A stretch of DNA of 64,000 bases, taken from contig JBBQGB010000003.1 in NCBI GenBank assembly GCA_038322575.1, forward strand, positions 40,171 to 104,170, given 5' to 3'. Positions 27,331 through 35,101 of the stretch are shown here, one piece after another (the stretch's first letter is position 1; each line of letters starts with the position of its first letter). The notes below the pieces were generated by a model. That model worked only from the letters and a program-made list of their open reading frames with translations. It made no database searches and was not told the origin of the DNA. The stretch comes from JACMOY01 sp038322575 (GTDB taxonomy: Bacteria; Actinomycetota; Actinomycetes; Actinomycetales; Angustibacteraceae). A program made the translations under genes and the position numbers.

Positions 27331-28857
27331 TCAGCCGGCGTGCGCCGGGGCCGGCTCGTCGCTGCCGAGGTCCTCGTGCTTGACGTCGAGCCCGACGACG
27401 ATGATGACGGCGGCGGACAGCACCATGGCACCGCCGACCAGGAACGCCCGGGTGGCGCCGTGGGTCTGGGCCACCAGCGCGATCTGCTGCCTGGCCGCGG
27501 CGCTGAGGTCGGCGCCCGGCGCGGACATCAGCTCGGCGGTCTTGTCCTTCAGCGCCGAGACCGAAACGGTGCTCAGCACGGCGAGCCCGATCGAGCCGCC
27601 GACCTGCTGCATGGTGTTGAGCACCGCCGAGCCGACGCCGGAGTCCTCGCGCGCCACGCCCCTGACGGCGGTCAAGGTGAGCGGGACGAAGACCAGACCC
27701 AGGCCCACCGACAGCAGGATCATCCACGGCAACAGGCCGCCGAGGTAGGTCGAGTCGACCTGCAGCCGTGAGAAGCCGTACATGCCCGTGGCGCCGAGCA
27801 GGCCGCCGAACCCGCTGATCCATCGCGGGTCGACCCGGGTGATCAGGGCCGAGGCGGTCTGAGCGGCCACGACGATGCCGACGCTGAACGGCAGGAACGC
27901 GAAGCCGGACTTGACCGGGCTGTAGCCGAGCACCTGCTGGATGTACAGGCCCAGGAAGTAGAACATCGCGAACATGCCCGCGCCGACGACGAGCATCGAG
28001 ATGAAGCTGACGGCGCGGGTGCGGCTGGCCAGCACCCGGAACGGCATCAGCGCGTGCGTCGACCGCGACTCGATCACCAGGAACAGCCCGATCAGCACCA
28101 GACCGGCCGCGATCGTCGCGACGGTGACGCCGTTGCCCCACGACGTGGACGCCGCGTGGGTCAGGCCGTACACCAGCGACACCAGACCGGCGGTGGCCGT
28201 CAGGGCGCCCGGGATGTCGAACCCGCCGCTCTCGCGGTCGGACTCGCCGAGGACCCGGGGTGCCGCCACGAGCACGAGGATGCCGATGGGCACGTTGACG
28301 AAGAACGTCCAGCGCCACGACGACTCGGTCAGCACGCCGCCGAGCAGCAGGCCGATGGCCGCACCGGCACCGGACATCGCGGCGTAGACGCCGAACGCCC
28401 GGTTGCGCGCGGGGCCGGCGGGGAAGGTGGTGGTGATCAGCGACAGCGCGGTCGGCGAGGCGATCGCGGCGCCGACGCCCTGCAGCACCCGGGCGCCGAG
28501 CAGCATGCCCTCGGTCTGGGCCAGGCCGCCGATCAGCGAGGCGAGCGCGAAGACCCCGACGCCGGTCATGAACACCTTGCGGCGACCCAGCAGGTCACCG
28601 GCGCGGCCACCGAGCAGCAGCAGGCCGCCGAAGGCCAGCGTGTAGGCGTTGACCACCCACGAGAGGTTGGCCGGGGTGAACCGCAGGTCGGTCTGGATGT
28701 GCGGCAGTGCGATGTTGACGATGGTGCCGTCGAGCACGACCATCAGCTGCGCGGCGCTGATCAGGGCCAGCGCGAGCCCGAGGTGGGAGTGGCCGTGCTC
28801 GGTGGACGGCGTGGACCCCGGCGTGGCGGTCGACTCGTCCTGCGTGGTCTGGGACAT
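27331..28857 (-). CDS. MFS transporter, DHA2 family (14-TM drug efflux type)
   Basis: 508 aa with about 14 hydrophobic spans. Signature segments: LMVVLDGTIVNIALPHIQTDL (motif D1), the GGRAGDLLGRRKVFMTGV loop (motif A) and RVLQGVGAAIASPTALSLI (motif B), followed by GVYAAMSGAGAAIGLLLGGVL (motif C, antiporter). Proton-coupled export of drugs or toxic metabolites is expected at the cytoplasmic membrane. It lies 101 bases downstream of a TetR gene on the same strand, a common regulator-pump pair. Substrate unknown. Confidence 0.92.
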   Translation of the reverse strand: MSQTTQDESTATPGSTPSTEHGHSHLGLALALISAAQLMVVLDGTIVNIALPHIQTDLRFTPANLSWVVNAYTLAFGGLLLLGGRAGDLLGRRKVFMTGVGVFALASLIGGLAQTEGMLLGARVLQGVGAAIASPTALSLITTTFPAGPARNRAFGVYAAMSGAGAAIGLLLGGVLTESSWRWTFFVNVPIGILVLVAAPRVLGESDRESGGFDIPGALTATAGLVSLVYGLTHAASTSWGNGVTVATIAAGLVLIGLFLVIESRSTHALMPFRVLASRTRAVSFISMLVVGAGMFAMFYFLGLYIQQVLGYSPVKSGFAFLPFSVGIVVAAQTASALITRVDPRWISGFGGLLGATGMYGFSRLQVDSTYLGGLLPWMILLSVGLGLVFVPLTLTAVRGVAREDSGVGSAVLNTMQQVGGSIGLAVLSTVSVSALKDKTAELMSAPGADLSAAARQQIALVAQTHGATRAFLVGGAMVLSAAVIIVVGLDVKHEDLGSDEPAPAHAG

Positions 28858-28958
28858 CCGGTACCTCTCGTGGTGCGGCGGGGGGTCACGCGGCGCTGCG
28901 TGCCGGGGCTGGGGCAGGACGGGAACGTGGGGCAGGGGCAGGGGCTGGCTGGGGCGGG

Positions 28959-29576
28959 TCAGGACAGCGTCGCGCAGGGCACCGACAGCCGACGTCCCGC
29001 GGGCAGGACGACCTGGTCGACGATCCGCGCGACGAGCTCGGGGGTGGGGTGCTGTCCGCGCAGGAGCAGCCGGTGCATGATCATGCTGGGCAGGATGTCG
29101 ACGAGCAGCTCGATGTCGGCGTCCGGGTGGATCTCGCCGCGGACCTTGCCGCGGGTGAACGCCGCCCGCGCCGCGGCCAGGCGCGGCTCGAGGAAGCGCT
29201 GCTCGAACGCCGTCCGCAGCTCGTCGTCGTGGTGCATCGCGGTCATCAGGCTGGCCATCACCCCGACCTGGTTCTGGTCGACCGTGCCGCCGCTGGTGCA
29301 CGCCATGCCCACGAGGTCGTCGCGGATCGACCCGGAGTCCAGGGCGGTCACCGGCTCGCATCGGGTCAGGGCGTCGACGACCAGCTCGCCCTTGGTGCGC
29401 CACCGCCGGTACAGCGACGCCTTGCCCGCCTTGGCGGCCGCGGCGACGGCGTCCATCGTCAGCCGGTCGTAGCCGACCTCGCGCAGCAGGGTGAGGGTGG
29501 CGTCGAAGATCGCGTCCTCGCGCGCCCCGGTGATCCGCGGCCTGCTGCTGGGCTCGGTGCTCGTCGCCTGGTTCAC
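28959..29576 (-). CDS. TetR/AcrR family transcriptional regulator
   Basis: 205 aa. N-terminal HTH: AREDAIFDATLTLLREVGYDRLTMDAVAAAAKAGKASLYRRW, followed by the K/GELVVDAL helix. The C-terminal ligand domain (about 70-200) resembles TetR_C_11-like effluxes (VGVMASLMTAMHHDDELRTAFE, LLVDILPSMIMHRLLLRG). It probably represses itself and the downstream MFS pump through the palindrome at 29610-29625. Inducer unknown. Confidence 0.9.
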   Translation of the reverse strand: MNQATSTEPSSRPRITGAREDAIFDATLTLLREVGYDRLTMDAVAAAAKAGKASLYRRWRTKGELVVDALTRCEPVTALDSGSIRDDLVGMACTSGGTVDQNQVGVMASLMTAMHHDDELRTAFEQRFLEPRLAAARAAFTRGKVRGEIHPDADIELLVDILPSMIMHRLLLRGQHPTPELVARIVDQVVLPAGRRLSVPCATLS

Positions 29577-29609
29577 CGGTTGCTCACCTGCCCGTCACCT
29601 GGATGAAAC

Positions 29610-29625
29610 GGAACGGTTCCGTTCC
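29610..29625. promoter_or_regulatory. TetR operator candidate
   Basis: GGAACGG-TT-CCGTTCC, a perfect 7-bp-arm inverted repeat 33 bases upstream of the TetR start codon. Form and position fit a TetR-dimer autoregulatory site. Confidence 0.65.
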
Positions 29626-29682
29626 ATCGCTGACGTTACGCCGGTGCCCGACTCCAGGTCAAGGGGTCGGCCGGGCAGGTCC

Positions 29683-31098
29683 TCAGAGCGGGATGTTGCC
29701 GTGCCGACCGCGCACCTGCGGGGCGTCGACGATCGCCCGGGCGAGGGTGCTGCGGGTGCGCTCGGGCTCGACCACCTCGTCGATGACGCCGATCTCGACC
29801 GCGCGGGCCAGGCCGCCGGCCAGCACCTCGTGCTCGGCGGCGAGCTCGGTCTCGACCTGGGCCCGCGCATCCTCGGCGACGTCGGCCAGCCGCCGTCGGT
29901 GCAGGATCCGCACCGCCGCCACCGCGCCCATCACGGCCACCTGCGCACCGGGCCAGGCCAGCACGCGGGTGGCGCCCAGCGAGCGCGCGTTCATCGCGAT
30001 GTAGGCACCGCCGTAGGCCTTGCGGGTGACCAGCGTGACGCGGGGCACCGTGGCCTCGGCGAACGCGTGCAGCAGCTTGGCCCCGCGACGCACGACGCCG
30101 TCCCACTCCTGGCCGACGCCGGGCAGGTAGCCCGGCACGTCGACCAGCACGATCAGGGGGACGCCGAACGCGTCGCACATCCGCACGAACCGCGCGGCCT
30201 TCTCGGCCGAGCTGGAGTCCAGGCAGCCGCCGAGCCGCAGCGGGTTGTTGGCGACGACCCCGACCGTGCGCCCGCCGAACCGCCCGAGCGTCGTGGTGAT
30301 GTTCGGTGCCCACTTGGGGTGCAGCTCGACCGTCGTGCCCACCTCGTCCAGGACGCCGGCCACCAGCGGGTGGACGTCGTAGGCGCGCTTGCGCGACTCG
30401 GGCAGCAGGTCCTCCAGCGGCCGGTCGGCGACGGCGTCGACGTCCAGCGTGCCCTGGGCGCCGAGCAGGTGGGTGAGCAGCCGGGCCCGCTGGTAGGCCT
30501 CGTCGGTCGTCTGGGTGACGACGTGGACGACGCCTGAGCGCCGCCCGTGTGGCTCGGGGCCGCCGAGGCGCAGCGCGTCGACGTTCTCACCGGTGACCGA
30601 GCGCACGACGTCCGGGCCGGTGACGAACACCCGCCCGTCCGGGCCGAGGATCACGATGTCGGTCAGCGCCGGGCCGTACGCCGCGCCGCCCGCGGCCGGG
30701 CCGATGACCACGGAGATCTGCGGGATGCGGCCCGAGGCGCGGGTCATGATCGCGAACACCTCGCCGACCGCGTGCAGCGACACCACGCCCTCGCGCAGCC
30801 GCGCGCCGCCGGAGTGCCACAACCCCACGACGGGGACGCCGTCGGCCAGGGCCCGCTGGTAGGCGGCGAGGACGACGAGGCAGCCGGCCTCGCCCATGGC
30901 ACCGCCCTGGATGGTCGCGTCGCTCGCGAAGGCGACCGCGGGGGTGCCGTCGACCGTGCCGACCGCCGCGAGCATGCCGCTGTCGTCGCGGGCGGTGATC
31001 AGCTCGACGCTGCCCTCGTCGAAGAACGTCCCGAGGCGCAGGGCGGGGTCGCGCGGGTCGACCTCGACGGCCGCACCCGGGTCGGTGGTCGTGGTCAC
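29683..31098 (-). CDS. Acyl-CoA carboxylase carboxyltransferase (beta) subunit
   Basis: 471 aa. Start GTG 31098 overlaps the fabF stop (GTGA), so translation is coupled. It carries both crotonase-fold halves: N-terminal GEAGCLVVLAAYQRALADGVP, GLWHSGGARLREG, VVIGPAAGGAAYGPALTDIV; C-terminal GRFGGRTVGVVANNPLRLGG, VPLIVLVDVPGYLPGVGQEW, RKAYGGAYIAMNARSLGA. It supplies malonyl-CoA (or methylmalonyl-CoA) for the adjacent FAS genes. Actinobacteria have several AccD paralogues; position in the fab operon favours the essential acetyl-CoA-directed one. The biotinylated alpha subunit is not in the window. Confidence 0.9.
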   Translation of the reverse strand: MTTTTDPGAAVEVDPRDPALRLGTFFDEGSVELITARDDSGMLAAVGTVDGTPAVAFASDATIQGGAMGEAGCLVVLAAYQRALADGVPVVGLWHSGGARLREGVVSLHAVGEVFAIMTRASGRIPQISVVIGPAAGGAAYGPALTDIVILGPDGRVFVTGPDVVRSVTGENVDALRLGGPEPHGRRSGVVHVVTQTTDEAYQRARLLTHLLGAQGTLDVDAVADRPLEDLLPESRKRAYDVHPLVAGVLDEVGTTVELHPKWAPNITTTLGRFGGRTVGVVANNPLRLGGCLDSSSAEKAARFVRMCDAFGVPLIVLVDVPGYLPGVGQEWDGVVRRGAKLLHAFAEATVPRVTLVTRKAYGGAYIAMNARSLGATRVLAWPGAQVAVMGAVAAVRILHRRRLADVAEDARAQVETELAAEHEVLAGGLARAVEIGVIDEVVEPERTRSTLARAIVDAPQVRGRHGNIPL

Positions 31099-32348
31099 GA
31101 GGCGCTCCTGATCGCCAGCGCCACGTTGTGGCCGCCGAAGCCGAACGAGTTGTTCAGCGCGAGCAGGTCGCCGTCCGCCAGGGTGCGAGGCTTGTCGATC
31201 ACGACGTCCAGGTGGACGTCGGGGTCCAGGTCCGCGAGGTTGATCGTCGGCGGCGCCAGGCGGTGGTGCAGGGCGAGCACGGTGAAGATCGCCTCGACGG
31301 CGCCGGCCGCGCCGAGCAGGTGACCGGTCATCGACTTGGTCGCCGAGACGGCGACCCCGTCGGTCGCCGAGCCCAGGGCCTTGACGATCGAGGCGCTCTC
31401 GGCGACGTCGCCGACCGGTGTCGAGGTGGCGTGGGCGTTGATGTGCACGACGTCGGACGGCGACCCGCCGGCCTCGGCGAGGGCGGCGAGCATGGCGCGG
31501 GCCGCCCCGGCCCCCACCGGGTCGGGCGCGGCGATGTGGTGGGCGTCGGAGGTGATGCCGCAGCCGGCGATCTCGCCGTACACGTGGACCCCGCGCGAGC
31601 GCGCGTGCTCCTCGGACTCCAGCACCACGATGCCGGCGCCCTCGCCGAGGACGAACCCGTCGCGGGAGGTGTCGTAGGGCCGGCTGGCGGCGCCGGGGTC
31701 GTCGTTGCGGGTGGACAGGGCCTGCATGGCGGCGAACCCGGCGATCGGCAGCGCGTGGATCGCGGCCTCGGTGCCACCGGCGACGACGATGTCGGCGCGG
31801 CCGGAGCGGATCATCTCGGCGGCGTACCCGATCGCCTCGGCGCCCGAGGCGCAGGCGCTGACCGGGGTGTGGACGCCGGCCCTGGCCCCGAGCTCGAGGC
31901 TGACCGCCGCGGCCGGGCCGTTGGGCATCAGCATCGGCACGGTGAGCGGGAACACCCGGCGGGCCCCCTTCTCCTTGAGCACGTCGTACTGGTCGAGCAG
32001 GGTCCAGACCCCGCCGATGCCGGAGGCGACGACGACCCCCAGCCGCTCGCCGTCGACCTCGGGCGAGCCGGCGTCGGCCCACGCCTCGCGCGCCGCGATC
32101 AGCGCGTACTGCGCCGAGGGGTCAAGGCGCCGGGTCTCGACCTTGGCGAGCACCTCGATCGGGCGCACCGCCAGCTGGGCGGCGAAGGTCACCGGCAGCT
32201 CGTACTGCTGGGCCCAGTCCTGGGTCAGCGGGGTGGCACCCGGGGTGCCGTCGAGCACGGCCTGCCAGGTGGTGGGCACGTCCCCGCCGAGGGGTGTCGT
32301 GGCACCCAGGCCGGTGACGACGACGCGGCGGTGGTGGGGGTCAGCCAT
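31095..32348 (-). CDS. fabF: Beta-ketoacyl-[ACP] synthase II
   Basis: 417 aa condensing enzyme elongating acyl-ACP with malonyl-ACP. ATG 32348 follows GAGGAG. Motifs: VVVTGLGATTPLGGDVPTTW at the N-terminus, nucleophile in VSACASGAEAIGYA (about C166), and the two active-site His in NAHATSTPVGD and KSMTGHLLGAAG. A GFGGHNVAL C-terminus closes the thiolase fold. Fourth in the fabD-fabH-acpP-fabF operon; a strong hairpin separates it from acpP. Confidence 0.96.
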   Translation of the reverse strand: MADPHHRRVVVTGLGATTPLGGDVPTTWQAVLDGTPGATPLTQDWAQQYELPVTFAAQLAVRPIEVLAKVETRRLDPSAQYALIAAREAWADAGSPEVDGERLGVVVASGIGGVWTLLDQYDVLKEKGARRVFPLTVPMLMPNGPAAAVSLELGARAGVHTPVSACASGAEAIGYAAEMIRSGRADIVVAGGTEAAIHALPIAGFAAMQALSTRNDDPGAASRPYDTSRDGFVLGEGAGIVVLESEEHARSRGVHVYGEIAGCGITSDAHHIAAPDPVGAGAARAMLAALAEAGGSPSDVVHINAHATSTPVGDVAESASIVKALGSATDGVAVSATKSMTGHLLGAAGAVEAIFTVLALHHRLAPPTINLADLDPDVHLDVVIDKPRTLADGDLLALNNSFGFGGHNVALAIRSAS

Positions 32349-32375
32349 GGGGACGCTCCTCGCGTGGTGCTGGTG

Positions 32376-32400
32376 CCCCCGGGGACGACGTCCCCGGGGG
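32376..32400 (-). terminator. Perfect 11-bp hairpin between acpP and fabF
   Basis: CCCCCGGGGAC-GAC-GTCCCCGGGGG, with an 11-bp stem and 3-nt loop, in the 68-base acpP-fabF gap. There is no U-tract. It probably stabilises the upstream acpP message or attenuates fabF, so that ACP is made in excess. Confidence 0.6.
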
Positions 32401-32416
32401 GCCGGGTCAGCTGGGC

Positions 32417-32665
32417 TCAGCCCTGCGCCTGGTGGATGTACGAGACGGCGTCGCGCACGGTCGACAGGTTCTTGACGTCGTCGTCGGGGATGCGCACGCC
32501 GAACTTCTCCTCGGCGTTGACGACGATCGTCATCATCGACAGTGAGTCGATGTCGAGGTCATCGGTGAAGGACTTGTCGAGCTCGACCGAGGCCGTGTCC
32601 AGACCGGTCTCTTCGTTGACGATCTCGGCAAGACCGTCGAGGATTTCTTTCTCGCTTTGCGCCAT
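32417..32665 (-). CDS. acpP: Acyl carrier protein
   Basis: 82 aa acidic four-helix protein that carries growing acyl chains on phosphopantetheine. The attachment Ser is in the DIDSLSMM motif (about Ser41), a DSL site followed by helix II. ATG 32665 follows AAGGAG. Length and pI are typical of actinobacterial FAS II ACP. It lies between fabH and fabF, 87 bases after fabH. Confidence 0.97.
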   Translation of the reverse strand: MAQSEKEILDGLAEIVNEETGLDTASVELDKSFTDDLDIDSLSMMTIVVNAEEKFGVRIPDDDVKNLSTVRDAVSYIHQAQG

Positions 32666-32752
32666 GGGGCAACTCCTTGTTGTCGTCGTGCGTAATGGGA
32701 CCTACCGGTCATGCTGTCTGACCCGAGTTACCCGCCGGGTCACGGGGGGATT

Positions 32753-33772
32753 TCAGGGAAGGACGACGACCTGCGCGGCGTAGACCAGCCCGGCGCCGAA
32801 CGCGATCTGCAGAGCCAGGCCGCCGTGCGGCGCCTCGCCCGAGTCCAGCATCCGCTGGGTGGCCAGCGGGACGGAGGCCGCGGAGGTGTTGCCGGTGTCG
32901 GCGATGTCGCGGGCGATGGCGATGTGCTCGGGCAGCTTGAGCTGCTTGACCAGCGCGTCGATGATCCGCATGTTCGCCTGGTGCGGGATGAAGGCGTCCA
33001 GGTCGTCGGCCTTGATGCCCGCCCGGTCCAGGGCCGCCTGGGCGATCGGTGCCATGGAGTAGACCGCCCAGCGGAATACCGACTGGCCCTGCATGGTGAT
33101 CGCCGGCCAGTTGACGCCGTGGTCACGCATCTCGATCCAGGAGTTGCGCTGTGAGATGGTCTCCCACTTGGCGCCGTCCGAACCCCACACGGTCGGGCTG
33201 ATCCCGGGGAAGTCGGACGGACCGACGATCGCGGCACCCGCGCCGTCACCGAAGATGAATGCCGAGCCCCGGTCGGTGGCATCGGTGAAGTCGGACAGCT
33301 TCTCGACGCCGATCACCAGGACGAACCGGGCACTGCCGCCCCGGACCATGTCGTTGGCCAGTGAGATCCCGTGGCAGTAGCCGGCGCAGGCGGCCGAGAT
33401 GTCGAAGGCAGCGGCAGGCGTGGCCCCGATCCGGTCGGCGACCATCGGGGCAGCGCCGGGCGTCTGGTAGGGGTGGGTGACCGTGGCGAGGATGACCACG
33501 TCGACCTGCGGGGCGGTGATCCCGGCAGCCTTCAGCGCCTCGAGCGCGGCAGCGGACCCCATGTCCACCACGGTCTCCGCGGTAGCCGCCTTGCGACGGG
33601 TGATGATGCCCGTCCGCTCGCGGATCCACTGGTCGGAGGAGTCGATGTGCTCGCAGATCTCATCGTTGGTGACGACGCGTTCTGGCCGGTAGCCCCCGAC
33701 GCCCCAGATCCGTGCGTGGCCGGCTCCGGCCGTGGTGCTCAGGATCGGGCGTTGTCTGGGAATCGTCGTCAT
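32753..33772 (-). CDS. fabH: Beta-ketoacyl-[ACP] synthase III
   Basis: 339 aa; starts fatty acid synthesis by condensing an acyl-CoA primer with malonyl-ACP. Motifs: IWGVGGYRPERVVTN, SDQWIRERTGI, nucleophile in SAACAGYCHG (about C129), IPHQANMRIIDALVKQL (active His) and DTGNTSAASVPLA (active Asn). Actinobacterial FabH prefers branched CoA primers, giving iso/anteiso lipids; the actual specificity cannot be read here. It lies between fabD and acpP in the operon. Confidence 0.96.
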   Translation of the reverse strand: MTTIPRQRPILSTTAGAGHARIWGVGGYRPERVVTNDEICEHIDSSDQWIRERTGIITRRKAATAETVVDMGSAAALEALKAAGITAPQVDVVILATVTHPYQTPGAAPMVADRIGATPAAAFDISAACAGYCHGISLANDMVRGGSARFVLVIGVEKLSDFTDATDRGSAFIFGDGAGAAIVGPSDFPGISPTVWGSDGAKWETISQRNSWIEMRDHGVNWPAITMQGQSVFRWAVYSMAPIAQAALDRAGIKADDLDAFIPHQANMRIIDALVKQLKLPEHIAIARDIADTGNTSAASVPLATQRMLDSGEAPHGGLALQIAFGAGLVYAAQVVVLP

Positions 33773-33854
33773 GTCTGTGGACTCCGTGTCATTCAGGCGT
33801 GTGATTCAGGAGGGTGACTCAGGTATCTGCGGCAGCCCGTCAGCTGGTCGGGGG

Positions 33855-35033
33855 TCAGGCCGCGGTGGGGTGCAGCCGCAGCAGCGGCTGACCCGGGGAG
33901 ACGGGGTCACCGTCCTCAACGAGCCATTCGATGACCTGGCCGCCATGGGGCGCGGTCACCTCGAACGTGTCCCGCAGCGTCTTCACTGCGGCCACCACCG
34001 AGCCGGGTGGCACCTGGCTGCCCGGGTCGGAAGGGGTGAAGCTCACGATCCCCTTGGCCGGCGCGATGACCAGACGCCAGGTCGGGGTGTCCGCGAGCTG
34101 GTTGGGCTGGGCGTGTTCGCGGATCATCCGGTGCGCTTGGGAGAGCTGGTCCGGGGTCTTCAGGGCCAGCACCTCGACCCCCGGCAGTCCTCGCTTGGCC
34201 ATGTTGGCCAGTGCGCCTGCTGGCGGGATCTCGATCAGGCCGGTGACCCCGAAGTCCTTGAACGTCTCCATGCACAGGTCCCAGCGAACGGGGTTGCTGA
34301 CCTGGCTGACGAGGCGGCTCAGGAACTCGCGGCCGCTGTGCACCACCGTCCCGTCCCGGTTGGACACCAGGCGCAGCCGGGCGTCATGGGTGGAGATCGC
34401 GCGAGCCATCGCTGCGAGCTCGGTGACGGCGGGGGCCATGTGCTCGGTGTGGAAGGCCCCGGCCACCGCCAGCGGGATCACCTTCGTCTTGGCCGGCGGG
34501 TCGGCCTTCAGCGCGGCCAGCTGCTCGAGGGTGCCGGCTGCCACTATCTGGCCGGCGCAGTTGTTGTTCGCTGCGGTGAGCCCGTGCCGCAGCAGTGCCT
34601 GAGTCACGTCGTCGGGGTCGCCGCCGAGAACGGCGCTCATCCCGGTCTGGGTGACCCTGGCCGCCTCGGCCATCAGCCGCCCGCGCTCCCGGACGAAGAC
34701 CATGGCCTGCTCAGCGGTGATGACCCCTGCCGCCGAGGCGGCGGTGATCTCACCGACCGAGTGGCCAGCGCCGCCCGCAACCAGCCGGAATCCGTCTGCC
34801 GGATGCTCGAACAGGGCCAGCAGCGAGATGAGGCCGGCCCCGACGATGAGCGGCTGGGCTATCGCGGTGTCCTTGATCGTCGCGGCGTCGGACTCGGTGC
34901 CGTGGGTGATGAGGTCGATGCCGGCAACCGTCGACAGCCACAGCATCCGGTCGCGGAAGCCTGGCAGTTCGAGCCAGGGGGCGAGGAAGCCGGGGGTCTG
35001 GGAGCCCTGTCCAGGGCAGACGATAACGAGCAC
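33855..35033 (-). CDS. fabD: ACP S-malonyltransferase with C-terminal biotinyl/lipoyl-like extension
   Basis: Moves malonyl groups from CoA to ACP. 392 aa, about 80 longer than E. coli FabD. Catalytic core (1-310): VIVCPGQGSQTPGF, nucleophile Ser in GGAGHSVGEITAASAAG, AVAGAFHTEHM (active His) and SNPVRWDLCMETF. The tail (about 315-392) reads IVSFTPSDPGSQVPPGSVVA, AVKTLRDTFEV, APHGGQVIEWLVEDGDPVSPGQPLLRL, the two-hairpin plan of biotinyl/lipoyl domains, with Lys about 351 in AVKT near where AMKM would carry biotin. The GTG/ATG start is preceded by GGGAAGGG. The extension's role is unknown. Confidence 0.93.
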   Translation of the reverse strand: MLVIVCPGQGSQTPGFLAPWLELPGFRDRMLWLSTVAGIDLITHGTESDAATIKDTAIAQPLIVGAGLISLLALFEHPADGFRLVAGGAGHSVGEITAASAAGVITAEQAMVFVRERGRLMAEAARVTQTGMSAVLGGDPDDVTQALLRHGLTAANNNCAGQIVAAGTLEQLAALKADPPAKTKVIPLAVAGAFHTEHMAPAVTELAAMARAISTHDARLRLVSNRDGTVVHSGREFLSRLVSQVSNPVRWDLCMETFKDFGVTGLIEIPPAGALANMAKRGLPGVEVLALKTPDQLSQAHRMIREHAQPNQLADTPTWRLVIAPAKGIVSFTPSDPGSQVPPGSVVAAVKTLRDTFEVTAPHGGQVIEWLVEDGDPVSPGQPLLRLHPTAA

Positions 35034-35054
35034 GTGTTCTACCCTTCCCGGTTC

Positions 35055-35095
35055 GTCGTGATCGCGTCGTGATCGATCGGTACCAACAATAGTTG
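35055..35095. promoter_or_regulatory. fabD upstream region: direct repeat and small inverted repeat
   Basis: GTCGTGATCG occurs twice (35055-35064 and 35066-35075), 11 bases apart. CAAC-AATA-GTTG forms an inverted repeat at 35084-35095. All lie in the 68-base gap between fasR and fabD, 20-60 bases upstream of the fabD start on the minus strand. One helical turn spacing suggests protein binding; FasR is the obvious candidate by analogy with Streptomyces, but this is inference. Confidence 0.4.
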
Positions 35096-35101
35096 TCCTA
35101 T

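Noticed and set aside
29683..32082. A single 799-codon minus-strand frame joining part of fabF antisense-frame sequence to the carboxylase
   Set aside because: Only the part after GTG 31098 is carboxylase-like; the first half is an out-of-frame reading of fabF.
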